From NCBI RefSeq assembly GCF_030733745.1, contig NZ_JASHIK010000014.1, positions 62,001 to 126,000 of the forward strand: a DNA stretch of 64,000 bases. The letters are read 5' to 3'. The position numbers and the translations under genes are program-made. Below are positions 20,897 through 30,552 of the stretch, in pieces. How positions within the stretch are numbered: position 1 is the stretch's first letter; the number at the start of each line of letters is the position of its first letter. The notes under the pieces are model-generated. The model saw nothing but the letters and a program-made list of their open reading frames with translations, was not told the origin of the DNA and ran no database searches. This DNA comes from Stappia sp. MMSF_3263 (GTDB taxonomy: Bacteria > Pseudomonadota > Alphaproteobacteria > Rhizobiales > Stappiaceae).

Positions 20897-22030
20897 TCAG
20901 ATGACGTAGGAGCGCAGCGGCTCGAACCCGTTGAAGGCGACCGCCGAATAGGTGGTCGTGTAGGCGCCGCAGGCCTCGATCAGCACCTTGTCGCCGATCG
21001 ACAGGCTGACGGGCAGCTCGTAGGGAGCCTTCTCGTAGAGCACGTCGACGCTGTCGCAGGTCGGGCCGGCGAGCACGCAAGGGGTCTTGCGGTCGTCGTC
21101 CTTGTCCGTGCGGATCGGATAGCGGATCGCCTCGTCCATGGTCTCGGCCAGGCCGTTGAACTTGCCGATATCGAGGTAGACCCAGCGGATCTCGTCCTCG
21201 GCATCCGACTTCTTCGAGATCAGGACGACTTCCGCCTCGATCATGCCGGCATCGCCGACCATGCCGCGACCCGGCTCGATGATGGTCTGCGGAATGCGGT
21301 TGCCGAAATGCTTGGACAGGCCGCGCAGGATCGCCTCGCCGTAGCGCGGCACGCCCGGAACGTCCTTGAGGTAGCGCGCCGGAAAGCCGCCGCCGAGGTT
21401 GACCATCGACAGGTTGATGCCGCGCTCGGCCATCTCGCGGAAGATCCACGCGGCCGAGGCCAGCGCCACGTCCCAGGCCTCGACATTGGCCTGCTGCGAG
21501 CCGACATGGAACGACACGCCATGGGCGACAAGGCCAAGGCGATGGCCGTGCTCGAGCACGCGCGGCGCCATCTCGGGGGCGCAGCCGAACTTGCGCGACA
21601 GCGGCCAGTCGGCGCCCGCGCCATCGCACAGGATGCGGCAGAATATCTGGGCGCCCGGCGCGGCGCGGCCGACCTTCTCGACCTCCGCCTCGCAGTCGAC
21701 CGCGAACAGGCGAACGCCGAGCTCGAAGGCCCGCGCGATGTCGCGCTCCTTCTTGATCGTGTTGCCGAAGGAAATGCGCTCCGGGCCTGCGCCGGCGGCC
21801 AGCGCCATCTCGACTTCGGCCACGGAGGCGCAGTCGAAGGAGGAGCCGAGGCGGGCAAGCAGGGCCAGCACTTCGGGAGCCGGGTTGGCCTTCACCGCGT
21901 AGAAGACACGCGTGTCCGGCAGCGCCCGCTCGAAGGCGAGATAATTGTCCTGGACGATGTCCAGATCGACGACAACGCAAGGCCCGTCGCCTCGTCGCTG
22001 GCGGAGAAAGTTCTTGATGCGCTCCGTCAT
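20897..22030 (-). CDS. Type III PLP ornithine/lysine decarboxylase
   Basis: This 377-residue enzyme of the alanine-racemase-fold (group IV) decarboxylases makes putrescine from ornithine and perhaps cadaverine from lysine. The PLP lysine is Lys47 in FYAVKANP. Other motifs are the HVGSQ strand, the GGGFPARY loop, the EPGRGMVGDAG phosphate-binding segment, and the catalytic-type Cys in GPTCDSVD. The ATG at 22030 gives the standard N-terminus (MTERIKNFL). Upstream in-frame codons fall in a conserved RNA-like leader instead. Next to hss, it completes the ornithine-to-homospermidine route. Confidence 0.9.
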   Translation of the reverse strand: MTERIKNFLRQRRGDGPCVVVDLDIVQDNYLAFERALPDTRVFYAVKANPAPEVLALLARLGSSFDCASVAEVEMALAAGAGPERISFGNTIKKERDIARAFELGVRLFAVDCEAEVEKVGRAAPGAQIFCRILCDGAGADWPLSRKFGCAPEMAPRVLEHGHRLGLVAHGVSFHVGSQQANVEAWDVALASAAWIFREMAERGINLSMVNLGGGFPARYLKDVPGVPRYGEAILRGLSKHFGNRIPQTIIEPGRGMVGDAGMIEAEVVLISKKSDAEDEIRWVYLDIGKFNGLAETMDEAIRYPIRTDKDDDRKTPCVLAGPTCDSVDVLYEKAPYELPVSLSIGDKVLIEACGAYTTTYSAVAFNGFEPLRSYVI

Positions 22031-22239
22031 GGCAGTCACCCGTTTTCCGAATTCCGGTCGCAAGCTTGCAGATGCGGTAACGCGTCCCACCCGCTTTGGA
22101 GACGGGAGAATGCGGACTGCATATGCAACGGTCGGGCATCGGATTCCCGTCGAATACGGGTAATCGCTCGCCGTTCCGCGATTGCTGCCTTGGATTGGAT
22201 CGGGGACCCCGAACCGCACGGCCGGCAATGATGTAACAA

Positions 22240-22420
22240 GTGCCTCTTCAGTGACCCCGGGACTTGGAAACCCGGCAGAGACCAAAAAAGCCCTCTTACG
22301 TCGTTGCTTTAAGCCGTCCGTTTTGCCGCTCTATTCCGGACTAGTCCGGGCCCTATTGAGCGGCTGCCACCTTACGGTTGGACGACCACGGGCACGTGCG
22401 AATTTGGGCAAGCGACATAT
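22240..22420 (-). ncRNA. Structured 5' leader of the decarboxylase, speF-type candidate
   Basis: Read on the minus strand, upstream of the decarboxylase, this region folds into several compact elements. First is a CCAACC-GTAA-GGTGG hairpin (22381-22367) with a GNRA tetraloop. Next is a GCCGCTC/GAGCGGC stem (22364-22358 with 22331-22325) enclosing the palindrome CCGGA-CTAG-TCCGG. After that comes a GGGC-TTTTTT run near 22292. Rfam describes a speF leader RNA upstream of ornithine decarboxylase genes in alphaproteobacteria. Position and character fit, but I could not run a covariance search. Confidence 0.6.
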
Positions 22421-22567
22421 GAATCAAGCCGCCATCATAATCAAGAGAAAATTCGCGTTCCGGAGCGCATTTTTTGCGCCTTGATGCGCGCGCCCCGTCC
22501 CGCCCCCGCAAGTTCGGCCGATTGCGGCCATCCTCACGGAGCGATGATCGTATTTTCGTGAGGAAAA

Positions 22568-22600
22568 CCAGATGGCGGGACGAAGGGTCCCGCCATCTGG
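22568..22600 (-). terminator. Rho-independent terminator of the EF-hand gene
   Basis: On the minus strand CCAGATGGCGGGAC pairs perfectly with GTCCCGCCATCTGG across a short loop, followed directly by TTTTCC. It lies 40 bp past the EF-hand stop. Confidence 0.88.
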
Positions 22601-22640
22601 TGTGTCGTCGGCAGCGAGGCCAGTGCGGGGAAGCCGCGCC

Positions 22641-23564
22641 TCAGTTGCTGTCGTTTCCGCGCGGCCCCTCGCCGCGACCTTCACCGCGCTCGCCGCGATT
22701 CTTCTGGCCGTGCCAGCGCTTGCCGTGATGACCGCCCATGCCACGGCGCGGACGATCCTCGATGGACAGGGCGCCGTCCTTGTTGCGGTCCATGCGGGCG
22801 ACGAGGCCGGTCAGCGGGCGCATCGCCTCCTCCTTCGTCACGGCGAGATCGCCGTCACGGTCGAAACGCTGGAAACCGCGCACCATGCGCGTGTCGGCCC
22901 GTTCGGCCCAGATCGTGCCGAACTCCTCAAGCGTCAGAGCCTTGTCGCCATCGGTGTCGGCGGCCGCGAAGGCAGCAGCGCGGCCCTGGCGAACCTCGTC
23001 GGCGGTGACGTTGCCGTCGCCATCGGCATCGAAGCGCTCCATCATCCGGGCGTGGCCCCGGCGACCGCCGCGACGCTTGTCGTCATCGTCGTCTGCGCGT
23101 TCCATCCGCTCGAGCATACGCTCGGCGCGGCGGTTGTACTCGGCCTCGGTGACCTTGCCATCGCCGTCTCGGTCGAGGCGCTGGAACCCGCGCACCCGGC
23201 GCTCGGAAAACTCGCTCACATAGGCGACCTTGAATTCCTCGAGCGTCACGCTGCCATTGCCGTCGGCATCGGCGGAGGTGAACATGGCGTCCGCCTTGGC
23301 GTCGATCTCTTCCTGGGTCACCTTGCCGTCACGGTCGGTGTCGAAGCGCTCCATGAACATGCGCACCATCTGGCCGCGGCGCCCGTGATGGCCGCCGCGC
23401 TTGCCGGCATGCTTGCCCCAGTGGCCGCCGTGAGACGCCTGGTGCCAGCCGTGCTTGCCGCCGCCTTCTCCGCGACCGCCACGATCGGCGAAGGCCGGCA
23501 TTGCGGTGGTGCCGACAAGCGTCGCGGCAAGGGCGGCAAGGGCAATCTTCTTCAACGTGGTCAT
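22641..23564 (-). CDS. Exported protein with seven EF-hand loops
   Basis: This 307-residue protein has a Sec signal (about residues 1-26, cleavage AFA-D). A Gly/His/Lys-rich linker with many His residues (30-65) follows. Seven canonical DxDxDG-type calcium loops start at about residues 75, 99, 131, 179, 203, 235 and 259. Loop 5 is weakened (DTDGDKALTLEE) and loop 6 is altered (DRDGDLAVTKEE). A basic/acidic patch (150-172) divides the helices in two groups. It probably binds Ca2+ in the periplasm, and the His-rich part could bind Zn, Ni or Cu. It diverges from a two-component system 200 bp away that may control it. GGAGA precedes the ATG at 23564. Confidence 0.85.
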   Translation of the reverse strand: MTTLKKIALAALAATLVGTTAMPAFADRGGRGEGGGKHGWHQASHGGHWGKHAGKRGGHHGRRGQMVRMFMERFDTDRDGKVTQEEIDAKADAMFTSADADGNGSVTLEEFKVAYVSEFSERRVRGFQRLDRDGDGKVTEAEYNRRAERMLERMERADDDDDKRRGGRRGHARMMERFDADGDGNVTADEVRQGRAAAFAAADTDGDKALTLEEFGTIWAERADTRMVRGFQRFDRDGDLAVTKEEAMRPLTGLVARMDRNKDGALSIEDRPRRGMGGHHGKRWHGQKNRGERGEGRGEGPRGNDSN

Positions 23565-23766
23565 CGCCAGGTCTCCTCTTGGGTTCGAATGCGATGACAC
23601 CGAAATAGGGACCGCTTGTCGCAGAACTATGCCGGCCGGGGGGTGTTTGTGTCGCAAGCTGTGGCGGGCTCGCGGCCTGTTACACCTCGATACAATTGGC
23701 GTTTCCGCTTCGCCCGCGCGAGCGATAAGACAGGATGAAGCTGACTGTAAGGACCGGGCGGAACCC

Positions 23767-24495
23767 ATGAGCGAGAACGGGCCACACATTCTTGTCGTCG
23801 ACGATCACCGCGACATTCGCGAATCGCTGGCGCGCTACCTGCGCAAGAACGGGCTGCGCTCCTCCGTCGCCGACAGCGCCGCGCAGGCGCGCAAGTTCCT
23901 CAAGGCGGCGGCCGTCGATCTCATCGTCCTCGACATCATGATGCCGGGCGAGGACGGGCTGTCGCTCTGCCGCTCGCTGGTGGAAAGCGGCACCGTGCCG
24001 GTGATCCTGCTCACCGCCATGGCCGAGGATACCGACCGCATCGTCGGCCTGGAGATCGGCGCCGACGACTATGTCACCAAGCCCTTCAATCCGCGCGAGC
24101 TGCTGGCGCGCATCCGCGCCGTGCTGCGCCGCTCCTCGCAGGTGCCAAGGGACCGCGATCCGGTGGAGGCGGAAACCCTCGGCTTCGCCGGATGGTGGCT
24201 CGACGTGCCCAAGCGCCTGCTCACCGGAGCCGACGGCATCGCCGTTCCCCTGTCGACCGGCGAGTTCCAGCTGCTCATCGCCTTTCTCAAGCGGCCGCGC
24301 ATGGTCCTGTCGCGCGACCAGCTTCTCGATCTCACGTCGGGACGCAGTCCCGGCGTCTTCGACCGCTCCATCGACAACCAGGTCAGCCGGCTGCGGCGGA
24401 AGATCGAACCCGATCCCAAGTCCCCCGAGCTCATCAAGACGGTCTGGGGCGGCGGCTATACCTTCACCGCCGAGGTTGAGGAGCGCGCCGAATGA
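23767..24495 (+). CDS. OmpR-family response regulator
   Basis: This 242-residue regulator has a receiver domain (residues 7-120) with phospho-acceptor Asp56 (VLDIMMPGED), acidic pair Asp12-Asp13, Thr in LLTAM and Lys in VTKPF. The C-terminal winged helix (about 150-238) ends in TVWGGGYTF. The start MSENGPHILVVDD is preferred over an upstream in-frame ATG at 23455, which would read through the promoter region. The kinase gene overlaps its stop by 4 bp (ATGA), so the two form one transcript. It diverges from the EF-hand gene, its most likely target. Confidence 0.93.
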   Translation: MSENGPHILVVDDHRDIRESLARYLRKNGLRSSVADSAAQARKFLKAAAVDLIVLDIMMPGEDGLSLCRSLVESGTVPVILLTAMAEDTDRIVGLEIGADDYVTKPFNPRELLARIRAVLRRSSQVPRDRDPVEAETLGFAGWWLDVPKRLLTGADGIAVPLSTGEFQLLIAFLKRPRMVLSRDQLLDLTSGRSPGVFDRSIDNQVSRLRRKIEPDPKSPELIKTVWGGGYTFTAEVEERAE

Positions 24496-25931
24496 AGCGC
24501 TTCCGTCCCTGGCCGCAATCGCTCGCCGGCCAGCTCATCGCGCTGCTGCTGATCGCGCTCGTGGTCGCGCAGGTGCTGACCCTGTGGCTCTTCGCCGGCG
24601 AGCGCCGGGTGGCGCTGGTCGAACTTGCCCGCAACACCATCGTGTCGCGCACCGTCTCGCTGGTGCGTCTGGTCGAAGACGCGACCGAGACCCAGCGCCC
24701 GGAGATGCTGCGCGCCATATCGAGCCGCTTCCTTTGGTTCTGGATCGACGAAACGCCGGCCCTTGGCAACACCGGCAAGGGCAAGACCGACAGGCGCATC
24801 GCCGGCATGCTGGCGGAGGAACTGGGGGCGGAGCGCGACATTCGCGTCGACGTCTCCCATCGCCCGCCGGTGCGCGAGGCCCCCTCGCGGCGGCGCATCG
24901 ATGTCGGCGAGCGCGACGGCGATGACGACGGACGGGCAGAGGACGACCGGCGGCGTGGCCGGGACCGCTGGCGCGATGCGCCGGTGTCGCTGACCCTGTC
25001 CGTGGGCCTTGCCGATGGCCGCTGGCTGAACGGATCGAGCCGCTTTCGCGTGCCGCGCAACACGCTGCTGCCGGTGCTTGTCGCGGTCGCGCTGATGGCG
25101 GCGGCGATCATCGCCATCATCGCGCTGACCGTGCGGCGCCTGACGCGCCCCTTGCGCGAGCTGGCCGCGGCAGCCGACCGGCTCGGCCGGGGCGAGGATG
25201 TCGAGGCGCTGGCCGAGACCGGCCCCTTAGAGGTGCGCGGCACCATCCATGCCTTCAATGTCATGCAGGACCGCCTCACCCGCTTCGTGCGCGATCGCAC
25301 CCGCATGCTCGGCGCGATCAGCCACGATCTCAGGACACCGATCACCTCGCTGAGGATCCGGGCCGAATTCATCGACGACGAGGAAAACCGCGAGAAGGTG
25401 ATCGAGACGCTCGACGAGATGCAGGGCATGGTCGAGGCAACGCTCGCCTTCGCCCGTGACGAGGCCTCCCGGGAGGACGCCGCGCGGACCGATCTGGGCG
25501 GTTTCATCGACGCCATCGCCGAGGATTATCGCGACATGGGCCGGCCGGTTGCCTTCGACCCGCCCGCCGGGCGCATCGTCGTGTCATGCCGCCCGCTCAG
25601 CCTGAAGCGGGCGCTGCGCAACCTGATCGACAACGCGGTGCGCTATGGCGGGGAGGCCGAGCTCTCGCTCCATGCCGGCGCCGGTTCTGTGCGCATTGCC
25701 GTTGCCGACCGTGGCCCGGGCATTCCCGAAGACCGGCTCAACGATGTGTTCGAGCCGTTCGTGCGGATCGAGGAATCGCGGTCCGAGGAAACCGGCGGCA
25801 TCGGCCTTGGCCTGTCGATCGCCCGGTCCATCGTCCATGCCCATGGCGGTACGCTGGAACTCGTCAACCGGCCGCAAGGCGGGCTGGAGGCGCGAATCAT
25901 GCTTCCCGCCGACCGTCCGACGCGGGCCTGA
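24492..25931 (+). CDS. Membrane sensor histidine kinase
   Basis: This 479-residue kinase is partner of the preceding regulator. Transmembrane helices lie at about residues 12-36 and 191-213, enclosing a periplasmic domain of about 155 residues. A HAMP domain (214-266) follows, then HisKA with His278 in AISHDLRTP, and HATPase with the N box (LIDNAVRYGG), G1 (DRGPGIP) and G2 (GGIGLGLSIA). The periplasmic part has an exceptional run of alternating Asp and Arg (residues 138-162), which could bind a cation or a charged peptide. With an EF-hand protein divergently encoded, a divalent metal signal is plausible but unproven. Confidence 0.92.
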   Translation: MKRFRPWPQSLAGQLIALLLIALVVAQVLTLWLFAGERRVALVELARNTIVSRTVSLVRLVEDATETQRPEMLRAISSRFLWFWIDETPALGNTGKGKTDRRIAGMLAEELGAERDIRVDVSHRPPVREAPSRRRIDVGERDGDDDGRAEDDRRRGRDRWRDAPVSLTLSVGLADGRWLNGSSRFRVPRNTLLPVLVAVALMAAAIIAIIALTVRRLTRPLRELAAAADRLGRGEDVEALAETGPLEVRGTIHAFNVMQDRLTRFVRDRTRMLGAISHDLRTPITSLRIRAEFIDDEENREKVIETLDEMQGMVEATLAFARDEASREDAARTDLGGFIDAIAEDYRDMGRPVAFDPPAGRIVVSCRPLSLKRALRNLIDNAVRYGGEAELSLHAGAGSVRIAVADRGPGIPEDRLNDVFEPFVRIEESRSEETGGIGLGLSIARSIVHAHGGTLELVNRPQGGLEARIMLPADRPTRA

Positions 25932-25974
25932 TCCCCTCGCGCCCGGTTCCGGGACATCGCTCTCAAGCAAGATC

Positions 25975-25997
25975 GAGCTGCCGCTAGGGCAGCTCGC
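25975..25997 (+). terminator. Hairpin after the two-component operon
   Basis: GAGCTGCC pairs perfectly with GGCAGCTC over a 5-nt loop, 45 bp after the kinase stop, followed by GCATGCTTTT. A probable weak terminator. Confidence 0.6.
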
Positions 25998-26191
25998 ATG
26001 CTTTTCCAATGGAAAACCCGGAAAAAACCGGCTCACGTCCGCAATGACGTTGCCTTCCTCAGGGTCCGATCCCCATCATTAGAAATCGGCAAGGTTTTCC
26101 ATGTTACATCTGCCGATACGTCAAGGATAGAACCCTCGACCGGCTCCGGGGAGGAGTGTTTTCGACTGAGTGAAAACAGGAGACACAGGAG

Positions 26192-26584
26192 GTGGTCACC
26201 CTGTCGTCAAGAAACCGGTACATGTCGGCATCCGCAACACAGCGGGAGCGACGCAGGACGCCACGGGCGCAAGGGTCCATACCCGTCATGGTGGTGACCA
26301 TGCGCGGCCCGATGCCCGCGAAGCTGAAGGATCTGAGCCTCACGGGCTGTCGCATCCTGTGCTCCGACCTGCCGAAATTCGCACTCAGCGTGCGTATCTC
26401 GGTCACCGCCTACGGGCTGGAGCTGCGGGCGGAGCAGCGCTGGCGGCGCGGCGAGGAGAGCGGCTGGCGGTTCATCTACAACGATCCCGAGCAGGAGCGG
26501 CTCAAGGACATCATCTTCAACGAGATTTCCAAACGCCAGAACGCCGAGACGATCGAACAGCCCTATCGGCCCGGAGGCCGATAG
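26192..26584 (+). CDS. Small PilZ-domain-like protein
   Basis: The product (120-130 residues) carries the two c-di-GMP-binding motifs of PilZ domains: an Arg-rich RERRRTPR (RxxxR type) near the N-terminus and DLSLTG (D/NxSxxG) about 35 residues later. A beta-rich body with a Trp-rich strand follows. It is a single-domain effector, probably binding c-di-GMP and acting on motility or exopolysaccharide targets elsewhere. The start is uncertain: AGGAGGT at 26187-26193 is too close to the GTG at 26192 and best spaced for a rare CTG at 26201. The ATG at 26222 has no clear ribosome site. Confidence 0.7.
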   Translation: MVTLSSRNRYMSASATQRERRRTPRAQGSIPVMVVTMRGPMPAKLKDLSLTGCRILCSDLPKFALSVRISVTAYGLELRAEQRWRRGEESGWRFIYNDPEQERLKDIIFNEISKRQNAETIEQPYRPGGR

Positions 26585-26621
26585 GAGGGTCGCTCGTGCC
26601 GGACGCGGTCCGCCGGCCGGT

Positions 26622-28796
26622 TCAGGCGCCGGCCAGCGCCTTCGCCTCGAGCCGGCGGGCATGCAGGACCGGCTCGGTATAGCCGGACGGCTGCTCGCGC
26701 CCCTTGAACACCAGGTCGCAAGCGGCCTTGAAGGCGACCGAGGCGTCGAAATCCGCAGCCATCGGCGTGTAGAGCGGGTCGCCGGCATTCTGCCCGTCGA
26801 CCACCCCCGCCATGCGCTTCATCGTCTCCATCACCTGGGCGTCCGTGCAGACGCCGTGGCGCAGCCAGTTGGCGATGTGCTGGGAGGAAATCCGCAGCGT
26901 CGCCCGGTCCTCCATCAGGCCGACATCGTTGATGTCCGGCACCTTGGAGCAACCGACCCCCTGGTCGACCCAGCGCACCACATAGCCCAGGATCCCTTGC
27001 GCGTTGTTGTCGAGCTCGGCCTGGATTTCCTGCGCCGACCAGTTCGGCCGCTCGGCCACCGGGATCGACAGGATATCATCGAGGCTGGCGCGGCCGCGTG
27101 CCTTCAGTTCCTGCTGGCGGGCGGCGACGTCGACGACATGGTAGTGCAGCGCGTGCAGCGTCGCCGCCGTCGGCGAAGGCACCCAGGCGGTCGTCGCGCC
27201 GGCCTTCGGATGGCCGATCTTCTGCTCCAGCATCGCCTGCATCAGGTCCGGCATCGCCCACATGCCCTTGCCGATCTGGGCATGGCCCGGCAGGCCGCAT
27301 TCCAGGCCGACGTCGACATTCCAGTTCTCGTAGGCGGCGATCCAGGGGGCCTGTTTCATGTCGCCCTTGCGGATCATCGGGCCGGCTTCCATCGAGGTGT
27401 GCATCTCGTCGCCGGTACGGTCGAGGAAGCCGGTGTTGATGAAGCACACGCGGGACGCTGCCGCGCGAATGCACTCCTTGAGGTTGACGGTGGTGCGCCG
27501 CTCCTCGTCCATGATGCCCATCTTCAGCGTGTCGGGCGCAAGGCCCAGCGCCTGCTCGATACGGCCGAACATCTTGTTGGCGAAGGCGACTTCCTCGGGA
27601 CCGTGCATCTTCGGCTTGACGATGTAGAGCGAGCCGGCGCGCGAATTCATCCGCTTTCCGCCGCCCGCCGGGCCGCCCGTGCCGATGTCGTGCATGGCGA
27701 TCAGCGCCGTCATCATGCCGTCGAGAATGCCTTCGGGCACCTCGTTGCCGTCGCGGTCGAGGATGGCCGGGTTGGTCATCAGGTGACCGACATTGCGCAC
27801 CAGCATCAGCGAGCGGCCGTGCAGACGCAGCACACCGCCGGCCGGCGTCCGGTATTCCCGGTCGCCTTCCATACGCCGCACCATGGTGCGCCCGCCCTTG
27901 TCGAAGCTCGCCGTGAGGTCGCCCTTGAGCAGCCCGAGCCAATTGCGATAGGCAACGACCTTGTCTTCGGCATCGACAGCCGCGACGGAGTCCTCGCAAT
28001 CCATGATGGTGGAAACGGCGGATTCCAGCACGATATCGGCGATGCCGGCCGGGTCCTCGCGGCCGATCGCATGGGCCCGATCGATCGACACCTCGATATG
28101 CATGCCGTTCTTCACGAAGAGCACCGCATCGGGGGCGCTCGCCTCGCCGCGATAACCGGCGAACTGGGCCGGGTCGGCCAGCGTCAGCGACACACCGCCC
28201 TGGCCCGCGACAACCAGCCGGCCGCCCTCGACCGAAAGCCCCGTGACCGAGGCCCAGTCGCCGGAAAGCGGCACCCGGTCGTTCATCAGTCGCCGCGCAT
28301 GGGCAACGACCTCGGCGCCGCGCGCCGGATCGTAGCCGCCGCCACCCGGCCGGCTGCCCATCGCATCCGTGCCGTAGAGCGCGTCATAGAGCGAGCCCCA
28401 GCGCGCGTTGGCCGCGTTCAGCGCATAGCGGGCATTGGTGATCGGCACGACGAGCTGCGGGCCCGAGATCGAGGCGATCTCCGGATCGACATCGGCCGTC
28501 GTCACGGCGAAGGCGCCGCCCTCCTCGACCAGGTAGCCGATCTCCTTCAGGAACGCCTTGTAGGCGGGCAGGTCGACCGGGCCGGGATGGGCCTGGTGCC
28601 AGGCATCGATCTTCGCCTGCAGCGCATTACGCTTTTCCAGCAGCGCGCGGTTTTCCGGGGCAAGATCGTGGACGATGCCGGACAGCCCCTGCCAGAAGGC
28701 ATCGGCCGAGACCCCGGTGCCCGGCAACGCCTCCTGCTCGACGAAATCCCGCAGTTCCCTGGCGACCTTCAGGCCGGCAATCTCGATACGCTCCAT
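26622..28796 (-). CDS. glcB: Malate synthase G
   Basis: This 724-residue protein is the typical length of the G isoform. It condenses glyoxylate with acetyl-CoA to malate in the glyoxylate and glycolate pathways. Family segments include [15 protein letters not shown] (with the catalytic acid region), [27 protein letters not shown] and the C-terminal WLRHGV and [17 protein letters not shown]. The start at 28796 is supported by AAGGAGCG 8 nt upstream and by the conserved [12 protein letters not shown] start. No isocitrate lyase is adjacent. Growth on short-chain acids could link it to the propionyl-CoA operon in the same window. Confidence 0.96.
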   Translation of the reverse strand: MERIEIAGLKVARELRDFVEQEALPGTGVSADAFWQGLSGIVHDLAPENRALLEKRNALQAKIDAWHQAHPGPVDLPAYKAFLKEIGYLVEEGGAFAVTTADVDPEIASISGPQLVVPITNARYALNAANARWGSLYDALYGTDAMGSRPGGGGYDPARGAEVVAHARRLMNDRVPLSGDWASVTGLSVEGGRLVVAGQGGVSLTLADPAQFAGYRGEASAPDAVLFVKNGMHIEVSIDRAHAIGREDPAGIADIVLESAVSTIMDCEDSVAAVDAEDKVVAYRNWLGLLKGDLTASFDKGGRTMVRRMEGDREYRTPAGGVLRLHGRSLMLVRNVGHLMTNPAILDRDGNEVPEGILDGMMTALIAMHDIGTGGPAGGGKRMNSRAGSLYIVKPKMHGPEEVAFANKMFGRIEQALGLAPDTLKMGIMDEERRTTVNLKECIRAAASRVCFINTGFLDRTGDEMHTSMEAGPMIRKGDMKQAPWIAAYENWNVDVGLECGLPGHAQIGKGMWAMPDLMQAMLEQKIGHPKAGATTAWVPSPTAATLHALHYHVVDVAARQQELKARGRASLDDILSIPVAERPNWSAQEIQAELDNNAQGILGYVVRWVDQGVGCSKVPDINDVGLMEDRATLRISSQHIANWLRHGVCTDAQVMETMKRMAGVVDGQNAGDPLYTPMAADFDASVAFKAACDLVFKGREQPSGYTEPVLHARRLEAKALAGA

Positions 28797-28991
28797 GGCG
28801 TCAGCGCTCCTTCGTTCCATCCTTGAGGGAAAACGGCGGGCATGGCGCCACCGGCTTTCCGAAATCTGCCGCGAAACCGGCCGGATCGTCATGGAGATCA
28901 CGACCGGATCGGCTTCGCCCCATCAAAGCGAAGCCCCTCCACCCGGTCAATCTGTCACAAATCGAAAAGACTTGATCCGCTCCGGACATAA

Positions 28992-29891
28992 TCAGCGAAG
29001 ATCCGAGGACATGATCTCCACCAGCGCCTGCGCCACGTATCGCAGGGCCGTGTCGCCGTCGCGGCGAGCGTGCCAGGCAAGATGCAGCACGAAGCCCGGC
29101 ACCGGCACGGGAGGCGCGAAGGTCACAAGGCCGCTCGCCGAAGGAACGCAGAGCGAGGGCAGCATGGCGATCAGGTCGGAGCCGGCAAGCAGTTCGGGCA
29201 CCATCTGGAAGGTCGGCACGACCACGCCGACGCGCCGACACAGGCCCTGTCCGGCAAGCACCGTGTCGAGCGGGCCGCGCGTGTCGCCCCGGCCGGACAC
29301 CAGCACATGCGGGTGGGCGAGCCACGTTTCCAGCCTGAAATCGCGCGCCGCCGGATGATCGGCCCGCATCGCCACCACGTAGTGCTCGCTCACCAGTTCC
29401 GTGCGCACCAGATCGTCTTCCGCCGGCGGGAAAACCGACAGCGCCAGGTCGCTCGTGCCGGCGACAAGCCCGGTGCGCGCCGCGTCCGCCCCCTGCCAGG
29501 GCTGCAGCACGAGATCGATGCCCGGTGCCGCAGCGCCCAGCCGCTCGAGCAGTGGCCGCATCACCAGAACCGCCGGATAGTCGGCCATGCTGATCTTCAG
29601 TGTCTGGCGGATCTTCTCAAGCGGCACCGGCGCCGGGTCGACCATTTCGGCGACGCCGGCAAGCAGGGTCTTGAGCGGTGCCCGCAAGGCTTCCGCCCTG
29701 TCGGTGCGGCGCATCATGCCGCGCCCGCGCTCCAGCAACTCGTCGCCGAACAGACCTCGGCACCGTTGCAAAGCGGCGGAAACCGCCGGCTGCGTCAGGC
29801 CCAGCCGTTCGGCGGCGCGGCTTACATGGGCCTCGTCGAGCAGCGCGTCGAGGACCACCAGGAGGTTGAGATCGATGCTTCTCAAATTCAT
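28992..29891 (-). CDS. LysR-family regulator of the divergent quinone reductase
   Basis: This 299-residue protein has a LysR N-terminal winged helix (IDLNLLVVLDALLDEAHVSRAAERLGLTQPAVS, about residues 5-60). An effector domain of two alpha/beta lobes follows (90-295). It diverges from an NAD(P)H oxidoreductase gene across 85 bp that contain a LysR-type inverted repeat. By the usual rule it controls that gene and itself. The inducer is unknown, and quinones or electrophiles would suit the target. Confidence 0.9.
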   Translation of the reverse strand: MNLRSIDLNLLVVLDALLDEAHVSRAAERLGLTQPAVSAALQRCRGLFGDELLERGRGMMRRTDRAEALRAPLKTLLAGVAEMVDPAPVPLEKIRQTLKISMADYPAVLVMRPLLERLGAAAPGIDLVLQPWQGADAARTGLVAGTSDLALSVFPPAEDDLVRTELVSEHYVVAMRADHPAARDFRLETWLAHPHVLVSGRGDTRGPLDTVLAGQGLCRRVGVVVPTFQMVPELLAGSDLIAMLPSLCVPSASGLVTFAPPVPVPGFVLHLAWHARRDGDTALRYVAQALVEIMSSDLR

Positions 29892-29915
29892 AGGATTAAT
29901 AATAAACTATATTTG

Positions 29916-29931
29916 TTATCGATTGGGATAA
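29916..29931. promoter_or_regulatory. LysR-type operator TTATC-N6-GATAA
   Basis: A perfect inverted repeat TTATC/GATAA with 6-bp spacing fits the T-N11-A rule for LysR-family binding. It sits in the AT-rich divergent region between the regulator and the oxidoreductase. Confidence 0.6.
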
Positions 29932-29976
29932 TTTCTACAGTCCTCGCATCTTCCCTTCATCGCAATGGAGACGAAG

Positions 29977-30549
29977 ATGACCCAGACACTGATCCTGCTC
30001 TTCCACCCGGACCTTTCGCGTTCGCGCGCCAATGCCGCGCTGGCACGGGTGGCGGCACGCCTGCCGGGCACCGAGGTGGTCGACATGCAGGCCCGGTTCC
30101 CCGACGGGCTCGACATGGCCCGCGACGCAGAAGCCGAGGCCGCCCGGCTGATCGCCGCCGAGAGGCTCGTCCTGCAGTTCCCTCTCCACTGGTACGCGCC
30201 GCCGCCGCTCCTGCAATCCTGGCAGGCAGCCGTTCTCACCCGCATGATGTATCTGCTGTCGGACACGGAAGGGGCCCGACTTGCCGGCAAGCCGTTCAGG
30301 CTCGCCGTCACAACCGGTGGCACAGCCGATGCCTATCGCAACGGCGGCCGCAACCTGTTCCCGATCACCGAGATCCTGGCGCCGCTGCGCGCCACCGCCA
30401 ACCGCTGCGGCCTGACCTGGTCGCGCCCCTTCGTACTGCACGACGCCGACGGCCTCTCGGAGGGGCAGCTGGAGGCTGCCGCGCGGAACTACGCGGCGGA
30501 CCTCACTGCCTGGCAGGCTGAATCCCTCCCCGTATCCGCGGAGGCCTGA
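29977..30549 (+). CDS. Flavodoxin-fold NAD(P)H:quinone oxidoreductase
   Basis: This 190-residue protein of the Flavodoxin_2 family (MdaB/KefF/NQO-like) probably reduces quinones or other electrophiles by two electrons with bound FMN or FAD. Signs are the N-terminal LILLFHPDLSRSRAN strand-loop, the VLQFPLHWYAPPPLLQSW segment that contacts the flavin, and the GKPFRLAVTTGGTADAY strand. The ATG at 29977 is chosen because GGAG lies 6 nt upstream, and the ATG at 29965 includes that box. It starts an operon with the next membrane gene (3 bp gap) under the LysR regulator. Confidence 0.85.
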   Translation: MTQTLILLFHPDLSRSRANAALARVAARLPGTEVVDMQARFPDGLDMARDAEAEAARLIAAERLVLQFPLHWYAPPPLLQSWQAAVLTRMMYLLSDTEGARLAGKPFRLAVTTGGTADAYRNGGRNLFPITEILAPLRATANRCGLTWSRPFVLHDADGLSEGQLEAAARNYAADLTAWQAESLPVSAEA

Positions 30550-30552
30550 ACC

